From a virus, in IMG/VR virus record IMGVR_UViG_3300049561_000024, positions 1 through 42,917 of that record: a stretch of 42,917 nucleotides of DNA, one strand, 5' to 3'. The translations under genes were made by a program, and so were the position numbers. How positions within the stretch are numbered: the stretch's first letter is position 1; the number at the start of each line of letters is the position of its first letter. The notes under the pieces were generated by a model, which searched no databases, had not been told where the DNA came from, and worked only from the letters and a program-made list of their open reading frames with translations. Positions 35,551-41,652 of the stretch are shown piece after piece.

Positions 35551-35991
35551 TTAGCGTTTTTCATTTTTCACCGGTATTATTTCAACTTCAATGATGTGGT
35601 GACTCATCAACACGGCACGCTGATCAAGCGTCTCGATGAATTCACTCACATAATGTTTATTTCTACCATTATTTCTTGGATCAAAAATTTCAATCCGTGA
35701 ATTCCGCGTATCAGCTACTATGCTGTGCATTGTGCCTTCTCTATTCAAAGATGGTACGCACAAAATATACACCATCCCTAAAAAATCTATTTCACGAAGC
35801 CCGCTAAGTTCACGAGCTTTAATACCATTATTCCTCAAATATTGCGATGGGGTTATTCGTCCCCCGCAATAATCATCGTGAAAATTAGCTATGACTTGCG
35901 TAATAGTAGTGTATCGACCAAATTCATTTAACACCATAGTTAGACACGACGCAAGACACGTATCATCCGTTGGTTGTGTAATTAATTTCAT
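35551..35991 (-). CDS. Papain-like C39-type cysteine peptidase domain protein
   Basis: 146 residues. QPTDDTCLASCLTMVLNEFG carries the Cys12 nucleophile context of C39-like peptidases (Q-x-D/Y-x-x-C/T-C). H89 in MHSIVADTRN and D104 in EIFDPRNN complete a Cys-His-Asp triad in proper order, and Q6 is a candidate oxyanion residue. The rest of the core matches in length. No signal peptide or transporter domain is present, so it acts in the cytoplasm. Targets could be host or phage proteins (inference). Confidence 0.68.
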   Translation of the reverse strand: MKLITQPTDDTCLASCLTMVLNEFGRYTTITQVIANFHDDYCGGRITPSQYLRNNGIKARELSGLREIDFLGMVYILCVPSLNREGTMHSIVADTRNSRIEIFDPRNNGRNKHYVSEFIETLDQRAVLMSHHIIEVEIIPVKNEKR

Positions 35992-36000
35992 CTATCCGCC

Positions 36001-36228
36001 TCACACATACAATTTCAATTCTTCATCGTTCGAAATTTCGTCTTTTTTTAACCACTCGTGTTCAATATCAGGAACGTACACCATACTTTCGGATATTGGA
36101 CGTGAAATGCTTGATTTGTGGGGTTGGCTGAAAGTAGACTGGTGCCTCACTATCCATCCGCCCGGAACAGGCAAACGAAGTGTATTCCCGTCTAAGCACT
36201 CCCAACATATTTGCAATACATCTTCCAT
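36001..36228 (-). CDS. Hypothetical protein
   Basis: 75 residues, acidic at the C-terminus (KKDEISNDEELKLYV), with PVPGGWIVRH in the middle. A strong GGAGG precedes the ATG, directly after the structured RNA element at 36250-36337, so this could be the gene controlled by it. No family recognised. Confidence 0.45.
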   Translation of the reverse strand: MEDVLQICWECLDGNTLRLPVPGGWIVRHQSTFSQPHKSSISRPISESMVYVPDIEHEWLKKDEISNDEELKLYV

Positions 36229-36249
36229 GTGTTATCCTCCATTGTAAAG

Positions 36250-36337
36250 AAACGCTTGGTTGGAAGTTCTACGGTTGACCTATTTTAGGTCGTACGCTCA
36301 CCAAACTTGACGTACTCCAGAAGCCAACCAAGCGTTT
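36250..36337 (-). ncRNA. Candidate structured RNA with 14-bp stem and two inner hairpins
   Basis: AAACGCTTGGTTGG at 36250-36263 is the exact inverse of 36324-36337. A four-pair extension (36267-36270 with 36319-36322) continues it. Inside are two hairpins: 36277-36291 (GACCTA/TAGGTC with a three-base loop) and 36292-36315 (GTACG/CGTAC with a 14-base loop), giving a three-way junction. The stem begins one base after the discriminator base of the upstream tRNA-like gene and ends 13 bases before a ribosome site. It may protect or mature the tRNA 3' end or control the next gene. No known family is recognised. Confidence 0.65.
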
Positions 36338-36338
36338 G

Positions 36339-36536
36339 TGGGCCGAACAGGATTTGAACCTGTAATAGCTTAGGCAGAACCAATTCACACGTCCGTCAAC
36401 TATGAAATGGTTCTTTTGGGAACTTCGATGCTCGTGTGGTGCATACAATGATCCACCGTCGTAGTGTAATGCATCAGCCTAGAGTCCGTTTGTTGCTATA
36501 TGCCTTCCTTGCGTCTACCAATTCCGCCATCGACCC
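36339..36536 (-). tRNA. Interrupted Leu-type tRNA-like gene (second copy)
   Basis: On the minus strand GGGTCGA (36536-36530) pairs with TCGGCCC ending at 36340, followed by discriminator A. The 5' half has T8-G9 and a D-arm (GCGGAATTGGTAGACGC) of class II tRNA-Leu type. The 3' half has the T-arm ACAGG-TTCAAAT-CCTGT. Between them are about 140 bases where an anticodon arm and variable arm would need about 31. An AGGCA/TGCCT stem and a 13-pair hairpin (36366-36414 region) lie in the insert. No anticodon can be assigned. CCA is not encoded. Intron or tmRNA-like insert are the alternatives. Confidence 0.6.
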
Positions 36537-36623
36537 ATTATATTGTTGGGAACCGCGCACCTTGTTACACATTATATCTCTATTTCGAGAATGTACACCA
36601 CAATGCTTGTCCGTTCTCAACGA

Positions 36624-36697
36624 TCCGGGTGGCAGGATTTGAACCTGCGACATCTTGGTCCCAAACCAAGCGCGCTACCATGCTGCGCTACACCCGG
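36624..36697 (-). tRNA. tRNA-Pro (anticodon TGG)
   Basis: A full cloverleaf on the minus strand: acceptor CCGGGTG/CACCCGG with discriminator A, T8-A9, D-arm GCGC-AGCATGGTA-GCGC, anticodon arm CTTGG-TTTGGGA-CCAAG with TGG, five-base variable loop, T-arm GCAGG-TTCAAAT-CCTGC. CCA is not encoded (TCG follows). The 87 bases between this and the next tRNA-like gene contain a small TCTC/GAGA hairpin and one ACGGAC word. Confidence 0.95.
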
Positions 36698-36704
36698 ATA
36701 TTAG

Positions 36705-36911
36705 GGGGCTCGCCAGGATTTGAACCTGGAATGGACTTAGGCATTCATCAATCAAATTTCGCCAAATTTGTATCAGAATTTATGGATGCTATTTTGTTCC
36801 CAGTGTGGTTTCAACAACGCCGCTTGCGATTTCGACCATGAAGCACATCTAACATTTTGCATTGTCCGTCCAACCCATTAGCCTGCGTCTTACCAATTCC
36901 GCCACGAACCC
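36705..36911 (-). tRNA. Interrupted Leu-type tRNA-like gene (first copy)
   Basis: GGGTTCG (36911-36905) pairs with CGAGCCC (36712-36706) with one G-U pair. The D-arm region GCGGAATTGGTAAGACGC and T-arm CCAGG-TTCAAAT-CCTGG are clear. About 145 bases separate them. A hairpin with seven pairs and a GGCG loop (CAAATTT/AAATTTG) lies before the shared word GCCTAAG. The base after the acceptor is C, not the usual A. It starts nine bases after the tmRNA end, so both come from one transcript. No anticodon assigned. Confidence 0.58.
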
Positions 36912-36920
36912 ATCACATTG

Positions 36921-37234
36921 TGGAGACGCTGGGAGTCGAACCCAGGTCCATCTAACGATTCACGAGCCGATCATTCACGTGCGTAGTCAATTATATAGCC
37001 AACAGACAAGCTTTACAACAGAAAGGAGAGAAAATGAATGGTGTTCTTTTCCGACAGCAGGTTACAACACCAAAACTCACCGCTGCTAGCAAGTCAAGCT
37101 GCTAACAAGTTAACAACTTGATACGGATATTCGTTGTTTTTGTCGAATATATTTTTGATGGCTTTTACTTGGTTGCCATCATCCAAGGCACGCTCAACAT
37201 CTTTCATCGTAGATGTCGAAACCGTTTCGTCCCC
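36921..37234 (-). ncRNA. ssrA: tmRNA (transfer-messenger RNA), phage-encoded
   Basis: Minus strand, 314 nt without CCA. The 5' end GGGGACGAAACGGTTTCGAC and the 3' end CTGGG-TTCGACT-CCCAG-CGTCTCC-A are tmRNA hallmarks. The acceptor has seven pairs including G3-U70, the alanine identity element. Helix 2 forms from CATCTA with TAGATG. Pseudoknot 1 is CTTGG/CCAAG interleaved with GATGGC/GCCATC; 12 bases later comes the tag frame. A second H-type pseudoknot follows the tag stop (GGTGTT/AACACC with CAGC/GCTG). It rescues stalled ribosomes and tags proteins for proteolysis. Confidence 0.93.
37094..37144 (-). other. tmRNA tag reading frame
   Basis: From the likely resume codon GAC the frame reads DKNNEYPYQVVNLLAA and stops at TGA. 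The ending LAA fits the ClpXP degradation signal. The resume codon is inferred from a 12-base distance to pseudoknot 1 and the A/T-rich ATATTC just before it; it could be one codon off. Confidence 0.8.
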
Positions 37235-37264
37235 AATAAATATGTTCTTTGGTAGGTAATATAT

Positions 37265-37282
37265 TTTATTTTCAAAGAGCTG
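37265..37282 (-). promoter_or_regulatory. boxA-like antitermination motif, copy 2
   Basis: The minus strand reads CAGCTCTTTGAAAATAAA, matching boxA of rRNA leaders (TGTTCTTTGAAAA or TGCTCTTTAACA), the NusB-NusE binding site. It lies 31 bases before the tmRNA 5' end. Confidence 0.6.
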
Positions 37283-37440
37283 AATAAAACCATAAAATTA
37301 GGCAACCATTTAAAAATCTTTCAAATCTAAAATCGGTTTTAACTTTCGTGCAGCCTACTGGTGATTCGCGTATGGCTTGTACAACCATCGTTACGTTTTA
37401 GGATATACATTGAATGGCTGCCTAATTTCATGGCTTTATT
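37283..37440 (-). other. 28-bp helix between two boxA copies
   Basis: 37283-37310 and 37413-37440 are inverted repeats of 28 bases with three differences. In the minus-strand RNA all three become G-U pairs, whereas in the plus strand they would be A-C mismatches, so structure is kept on the minus-strand RNA. The enclosed 102 bases hold a small hairpin (ATGGTT/AGCCAT) and a CTAAAACG/CGATTTTAG pairing. It resembles RNase III stems of pre-rRNA leaders. Confidence 0.65.
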
Positions 37441-37452
37441 TTCAAAGAGCTG
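37435..37452 (-). promoter_or_regulatory. boxA-like antitermination motif, copy 1
   Basis: Identical over 18 bases to 37265-37282, at a distance of 170 bases, and directly before the 28-bp helix on the minus strand. Together the two copies frame the leader of the RNA cluster. Confidence 0.6.
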
Positions 37453-37491
37453 TTCGTTCGTTCTGCCTTAAATATACCTACCACAACCTAA

Positions 37492-37620
37492 TCAAGATGA
37501 ATATTTAATTTTGGTATTGGATGCAAATGGAGTTAATTTACTGTAACTATATTCACGATAAAATCGTTCAGCAGTATCGGTTATTCCGTTGTGCTGTTGG
37601 ATTGCTTCTCCAATCCGTAC
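37492..37620 (-). pseudogene. Possible C-terminal gene fragment
   Basis: The minus frame from about 37620 to the TGA at 37492 reads VRIGEAIQQHNGITDTAERF and YREYSYSKLTPFASNTKIKY, with codon use like the neighbouring genes. No usual start codon with a ribosome site is found; upstream the frame runs into the pentamer array. It may be the end of a gene interrupted by the array, or a short gene with an unusual start. A longer frame from 37710 would translate array sequence. Confidence 0.35.
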
Positions 37621-37659
37621 TAAACCCTTCCTTATGTGACCTCGCAATCGCCATGGACA

Positions 37660-37940
37660 ACCACACCCCGCCGTTACGAGACGCAACCATACGTGGCCTC
37701 TGCTTAACATCGCCGTACCTATCTCCGCATTGCCGCCACATTACTATGACAAACTTTACTGTGCTTTACCATCGCCGTGCCCATCTCCGCATTGCCATCG
37801 CCTTACTTTACACTACACATCGCATCACCGTGTCCAACCCCGCATTGCCTTTGCCAAAACGCACCAGGCTGCACTTAACCATCGCGCTACCATACACCAC
37901 TTCGCCATACTGAACTTTGCTGCGCTTAACCATCGCTAAA
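37660..37940. repeat. Degenerate CNNNR pentamer array
   Basis: On the plus strand the sequence is built of five- and six-base words beginning with C and ending with A or G. From 37874 to 37940 there are 13 in a row (for example CCATA-CACCA-CTTCG, then CTGAA-CTTTG-CTGCG). Larger units of about 51-61 bp begin with CTTWACCATCGC-like words near 37703, 37764, 37817, 37874 and 37925. On the minus strand the words read YNNNG. It has biased composition unlike coding DNA around it and starts exactly at the stop of the upstream gene. Confidence 0.75.
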
Positions 37941-37947
37941 TGGTTAA
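37926..37947. other. Hairpin over the stop codon of the RAMP-like gene
   Basis: TTAACCAT at 37926-37933 pairs with ATGGTTAA at 37940-37947 around a six-base loop that contains the stop codon. It forms the border of the pentamer array. No T-run follows, so termination would not be intrinsic. Confidence 0.6.
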
Positions 37948-38571
37948 TCTTCCTTCTACCGTTTCAAGGATTTCATAGGTGAATTTGCCGTTACCGGCGT
38001 TACGCCATTGCCCGATGCCCTTGAATTCGCCTTTATCCAACGCTTCAACAACAGCCCCTTCCAACGCGTTTTCAAAAAGCACAATGACAAATTCGGCAGT
38101 CGTACCTTCTGGAACAGTTTCGGATTTGGCCAATGCGATACGCTCGCCCCGCATCGTTTCAGCGCGCAAAGGACGAATACATGTCCCAATTGTTGATCCT
38201 GCTGGCATATTCAATTTGATTTTTCTGGGAAATATGAAGATGTGGTTATCCACCACTCTTTTGTGGGTGTATTTAGTGATTTTCTGTTTCCTACCGAGAT
38301 CAATTTGACCATATTCTGTTGCTGCGCCTAACGCCTCTTTGATGAAACCGGCTATCATGTAATCATATAAAATTGGAGTGCCCCCATCGCGATGAAACAC
38401 AGTCATCGACTTTTCTTCCATTCCTTCGGCCGGCAATGTAGACATTTCTTCTGCGATTTTGTCCGCATCACCGCTTTTCTTGGCGATGTGTTCTTTGTAT
38501 ATTTCCGGATTGTTGCTTGCCGTGCCTAGCACTTCTTGTGTGAATGTTATTCTTACGCGCATGCTTTTCAT
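37936..38571 (-). CDS. Conserved phage protein with RAMP-like glycine-rich loop
   Basis: 211 residues. The N-terminus SMRVRITFTQEVLGTASNNP looks like a first ferredoxin-type strand. Residues 185-197 (GIGQWRNAGNGKF) fit the G-x-G-x5-G-x-G loop of RAMP-superfamily RNA-binding proteins such as Cas5/Cas6. The middle has HIFIFPRKIKLNMPAGSTIG and CIRPLRAETMRGERIALAKS. I recognise similar proteins in phages but know of no proven function. AAGGAG lies seven bases before the ATG. The stop codon is inside a hairpin that opens the pentamer array. RNA binding is inference from the loop alone. Confidence 0.55.
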   Translation of the reverse strand: MKSMRVRITFTQEVLGTASNNPEIYKEHIAKKSGDADKIAEEMSTLPAEGMEEKSMTVFHRDGGTPILYDYMIAGFIKEALGAATEYGQIDLGRKQKITKYTHKRVVDNHIFIFPRKIKLNMPAGSTIGTCIRPLRAETMRGERIALAKSETVPEGTTAEFVIVLFENALEGAVVEALDKGEFKGIGQWRNAGNGKFTYEILETVEGRLTI

Positions 38572-38593
38572 TTTCGTTCTCCTTATTTTATGG

Positions 38594-38630
38594 TTGTTTT
38601 ACTCCATCTGCCTTTTATACTGTAAAACAA
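38594..38630. promoter_or_regulatory. Nine-base inverted repeat in the leader
   Basis: TTGTTTTAC at 38594-38602 is the exact inverse of GTAAAACAA at 38622-38630, with 19 bases between. It lies 23 bases before the start of the RAMP-like gene and contains a TATAAA word on the minus strand without a convincing -35. It may be an operator or an RNA hairpin controlling that gene. Confidence 0.5.
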
Positions 38631-38659
38631 TAAATTAAGTTGAATTTAAAAACAATATT

Positions 38660-39052
38660 TTATGAATTATTTTTCTGTGGTTCTAATTTGAACCCGTATG
38701 CTTCAAGTTGGGCCAACCATCTTTTTTCAATGACATGGAAATACATATCCAGATGCGCTATATACACAACCATATTAACCATGCCATCTTTGATGTATGG
38801 CCCAACGAGTTCATATCTGTCCGTCAAATGAACAACAGTATCTCCCACATTCGCCCAACATTCCGTAATTACACAACTACCACGTTGCGTTTGATCTCTT
38901 TCTATCTGTAACGTTAACGTTAACATCGGCCTATAATAACACTCGAAATTAACGATACACACGCCCTTTGCGTAAAAAGATTGAATCATCGTATTCATTC
39001 TGCCCATGAAGATGACAATAGCGCCCAATGTCGTCAAATTTTTATCTTCCAT
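38660..39052 (-). CDS. Hypothetical protein
   Basis: 130 residues, mixed alpha/beta, with SFYAKGVCIVNFECYYRPML and YIAHLDMYFHVIEKRWLAQL. AAGGAAAACAC precedes the ATG. It is in the early-type gene run downstream of the 40996-41024 promoter. No family recognised. Confidence 0.45.
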   Translation of the reverse strand: MEDKNLTTLGAIVIFMGRMNTMIQSFYAKGVCIVNFECYYRPMLTLTLQIERDQTQRGSCVITECWANVGDTVVHLTDRYELVGPYIKDGMVNMVVYIAHLDMYFHVIEKRWLAQLEAYGFKLEPQKNNS

Positions 39053-39061
39053 GTGTTTTCC

Positions 39062-39265
39062 TTATTTTATTTCATCGTCAATTTTATCAATAACAGTTTC
39101 TTCCCAAATTGAATCATCTGGGCCTGGTTGACAACGTTTTGTTGCCAATTTTATTTCATTCGTCTCTTCTTTCCCTTTAGCCTCCAATCCGGCAACATCC
39201 ATCGCTTCCCACGCCGCTTGCATTTCTTCCCACGCCACCATTATTTTTTTCTTAAAATCAACCAT
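39062..39265 (-). CDS. Hypothetical small protein
   Basis: 67 residues from MVDFKKKIM at 39265, preferred because AAGGAGG lies directly upstream; a longer in-frame reading from 39349 would run over the preceding gene. It has an amphipathic helix (VAWEEMQAAWEAMDVAGLEA) and an acidic C-terminus. Overlaps the preceding gene by eight bases. Confidence 0.5.
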   Translation of the reverse strand: MVDFKKKIMVAWEEMQAAWEAMDVAGLEAKGKEETNEIKLATKRCQPGPDDSIWEETVIDKIDDEIK

Positions 39266-39677
39266 CGCTATCCTCCTTGTTATAATCAACTGGTATTGAA
39301 TCAGAGATGTACACAAACTGATGCCACAAATGCCAAGCATCAATAGCAAATGGCAAAACCGATATGCCTTGCTCGTTCAATATTTCCCGACATCTCTTTT
39401 TTGCATCTTCGAACGCACGACAAGCATTACGTGCTGATACCATAACATAATGTCGCGTAGCATCCACGACATTAAAAGCTAACAAATCAATAGTCACTAC
39501 GTCACGCCATACACCACACTTCGATTGTACATTAGCTAAAATCAAATCTTCTCCACGTTCGCCCACCGTATAGACAAAGCTCGCAATATTCACACCCAAA
39601 ACACATCGCTTCGTATAATCATACAGATAAACTGTACTTTTCTCCACCATCGCTGCTTCCGCATCTTTTCGATTCAT
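39258..39677 (-). CDS. Hypothetical protein
   Basis: 139 residues with VYLYDYTKRCVLGVNIASFV and VMVSARNACRAFEDAKKRCR. The ribosome site is weak and the start overlaps the previous stop (ATGA), suggesting coupled translation. The stretch AWHLWHQFVYIS is encoded by the 28-bp sequence shared with the tail-fibre gene, in a different frame. Confidence 0.45.
   Translation of the reverse strand: MNRKDAEAAMVEKSTVYLYDYTKRCVLGVNIASFVYTVGERGEDLILANVQSKCGVWRDVVTIDLLAFNVVDATRHYVMVSARNACRAFEDAKKRCREILNEQGISVLPFAIDAWHLWHQFVYISDSIPVDYNKEDSDG
39306..39333. repeat. 28-bp exact repeat, copy 2
   Basis: Identical to 2106-2133. The two copies are read in different frames by two unrelated genes, so protein conservation does not explain the identity. 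Confidence 0.85.
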
Positions 39678-39865
39678 TTTATTTTCTTGCCTCTAAGTCG
39701 TTTCGACTTCTCGCCATCACGTTGCAGCAAATCATCCAACGCCATCCCATTCCAATCCGATTCAATCCCTTCTGGGGGAGGGCCCAACGCAATATAAGAA
39801 TCGGCTAATTGTTTCTCTTGTGCGCACAAAGTATAAGCAGCCACATCCACAAGTTCATTTTCCAT
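39674..39865 (-). CDS. Hypothetical small protein
   Basis: 63 residues. The N-terminal helix (VDVAAYTLCAQEKQLADSYI) and GPPPEGIESDWNGMALDDLL are followed by a basic end (KSKRLRGKKIK). The ribosome site is an A/G-rich stretch. It overlaps the next gene by four bases. Unknown function. Confidence 0.4.
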   Translation of the reverse strand: MENELVDVAAYTLCAQEKQLADSYIALGPPPEGIESDWNGMALDDLLQRDGEKSKRLRGKKIK

Positions 39866-39882
39866 TTATCTTTCTTCTTTCT

Positions 39883-40089
39883 CTAGTCAACAATAACGCC
39901 ATTAATCGCCGTAATTATTTCGGATAGATCAGGTCCAAAATCATCAGCATCAAAAATCGCTGCCCCTCTCGGCGGTGGCGTATCCCAATCCCAACGACCG
40001 TCAGGAGACACCCAAATGATTGACCCATCAATTGTAGGATCACTCATCACAGCATTATAGATTGCCCCTGCGATCTTCTCTGCTTTCAT
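39883..40089 (-). CDS. Hypothetical small protein
   Basis: 68 residues: KAEKIAGAIYNAVMSDP, then WVSPDGRWDWDTPPPRGAAI and acidic FDADDFGPDLSEIITAI. The start overlaps the stop of the 40086-40190 mini-gene (ATGA), which would supply its ribosomes. Unknown function. Confidence 0.45.
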   Translation of the reverse strand: MKAEKIAGAIYNAVMSDPTIDGSIIWVSPDGRWDWDTPPPRGAAIFDADDFGPDLSEIITAINGVIVD

Positions 40090-40190
40090 TCATTTTTATC
40101 TCGTTTTCCTCTATCTGTTCCAATTCCATCAATGCCACCGCAATCCCCACCGTCTACATGTTTGTTTTCATTCACCAATTTTTTATTCAT
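40086..40190 (-). CDS. Possible 34-residue mini-gene
   Basis: ATG at 40190 follows AAGGGAG by nine bases. The product begins MNKKLVNENKHVDGGD, continues with a Gly-rich part (GGIDGIGTDRG) and ends in a charged tail. Its TGA overlaps the next start codon. The good ribosome site and coupling support it; its small size does not. Confidence 0.4.
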   Translation of the reverse strand: MNKKLVNENKHVDGGDCGGIDGIGTDRGKRDKNE

Positions 40191-40219
40191 TTTTATTCAC
40201 TCCCTTGATTCTGGGTACC

Positions 40220-40954
40220 TTACACCAACCAATCATCAACCCAACCAGACGTCAAATTGCACAATATTTTTTCGCCGCCGTGAACACCGATATAAAACGA
40301 ACACCGCTGACATTCTATCGTTCCTACCACATATCCATTAAAATGTGGGCATGGTGTATTTTTATTACGAACATCCCAAGGGTCTATAGATTCGTTCCTT
40401 TCCAAGGAAGCACTGATTGTGTCCTCTTTATTCGATAGTGTCGCGGGTGGAAGCACTGCGTCCGATAACATAGCAGCACGAGTCCAAATAACGCCACATG
40501 GCCTAACCGTCCTTTGCTCAATACGTCTGCTCACTTCAGCATTTTCCAATTCACCAACTTCCCATCGACGCATCAATTCAACATAAAAATTAACCAGCAT
40601 ATCTTCTTGTTCTCTCAACGTATGAGCAACGGCACCAACAAGTTCACCCAAATGAGCAACGGACTCAATACGTACCTCCACTTCCATATGATCAATTGGA
40701 TCTTCTGAAATCGAAATAACTTCTTCCACCCGCCCGCTTCCATCAAAAAACTGACGATATGACGTCGTCATCACGCCAAATCCCCATTCGTTACCAAAAC
40801 GTTTCCATCCCAAACGATACCCTTTTATATGGGAATCACGTCCTTCAATTCTCCTGAATTCCGTAGCACAATAAATATTGCACCCAACGTTTATTGATTT
40901 AAACATTTTATCAAAGACGTCCAACCGCCTTTGATTCTCCACCAATTGTATCAT
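40220..40954 (-). CDS. Hypothetical protein with Cys/His cluster
   Basis: 244 residues. AGGTGAAAT precedes the ATG. The C-terminal part has CPHF, then ECQRC and a further Cys (KILCNL), a possible zinc site. The N-terminal half (GYRLGWKRFGNEWGFGVMTT) is beta-rich, and a helical middle (LREQEDMLVNFYVELMRRWE) follows. It is the first gene after the promoter at 40996-41024. No family recognised. Confidence 0.5.
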   Translation of the reverse strand: MIQLVENQRRLDVFDKMFKSINVGCNIYCATEFRRIEGRDSHIKGYRLGWKRFGNEWGFGVMTTSYRQFFDGSGRVEEVISISEDPIDHMEVEVRIESVAHLGELVGAVAHTLREQEDMLVNFYVELMRRWEVGELENAEVSRRIEQRTVRPCGVIWTRAAMLSDAVLPPATLSNKEDTISASLERNESIDPWDVRNKNTPCPHFNGYVVGTIECQRCSFYIGVHGGEKILCNLTSGWVDDWLV

Positions 40955-40995
40955 ATTTCACCTATTTCTCTTTCAATAATTAAAACCATGGTTAT

Positions 40996-41024
40996 TTTAT
41001 AACTACTGCACCAAACAAGTTCAA
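40996..41024 (-). promoter_or_regulatory. Sigma70-type promoter for the leftward operon
   Basis: TTGAAC (41024-41019) and TATAAA (41001-40996) with a 17-base spacer is a near-consensus host promoter. It lies 42 bases before the first gene and can drive the small-gene run, the RAMP-like gene and perhaps the RNA cluster, where boxA would prevent early termination. Confidence 0.65.
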
Positions 41025-41528
41025 ATTGAATTCTAAACAAAAATATTGATTATTCGCAAAATATTATTTTCCACCGCTATTAACAGCATTTACCCCATGC
41101 AAAAACCACACTGGGAAAATTAAAGTTACATCCGGCATGTCGTTAATCGAAGTGTTGTGTTGCTTCCCAAGGTCAAAATCACCAAATTTTTACCTTTCAA
41201 CGATTTCAAAATTGGCGTTTTCCAAGTTTTTATGATACTCGAAAAAGCAAAATACCATCTTTTTGAGCACTGGGTCGCTAGATATGTAAATGGCGGCGGT
41301 CATTATTCATTGGCATCTTGCTGATTTGCGGGGTTGGATGTGGTTGGGGTTGGATGTGGAATCGTCGTGGCGTTGTGTCTTTGTGGGATTGCGTGGCAGG
41401 TTATGTGTGTTTGGCATTTGTGTGATTATCATTGATTGGTGTTTTCCATAGTTGTTTGTTGTGTTTCCGATTCGGATGTTTTTATCGATGTTGTAGACGC
41501 ATTAAACTATGGTTGTGTCTTTGTGTGA

Positions 41529-41652
41529 CCATAATTGAATGGATGTGCCCGATGTGTGGCTGTTTGGATGGTTCGAATACGTCCATAGTTGAATAATCGT
41601 GGAGCCATGGTTAGCTGTATACCCATAATTGAATGGCTGTATCGATGTGTGG
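41529..41652 (+). repeat. Imperfect repeats around CCATAATTGAATGG
   Basis: CCATAATTGAATGG occurs at 41529 and 41623, each followed by GATGTGTGG (41551 and 41644). A related CCATAGTTGAAT lies at 41583. Words such as GATGGTTCGA and TTGAATGG recur near 42136 and 42615. Confidence 0.6.

Noticed and set aside
36470-36500. Amber suppressor anticodon (CTA) in the interrupted tRNA
   Set aside because: The loop-like CTCTAGG has no matching stem on its two sides.
36705-36911. Standard group I intron
   Set aside because: The insert is only about 120 bases and no convincing P7/P3 core was found by eye; left open as a test, not a call.
37521-37913. 130-residue plus-strand frame across the array
   Set aside because: It is a by-product of the C-rich pentamers; the peptide is low-complexity and no ribosome site precedes it.
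37660-37940. CRISPR array
   Set aside because: No constant repeat with unique spacers of even length; the periodicity is five to six bases and there are no Cas1/Cas2 genes.
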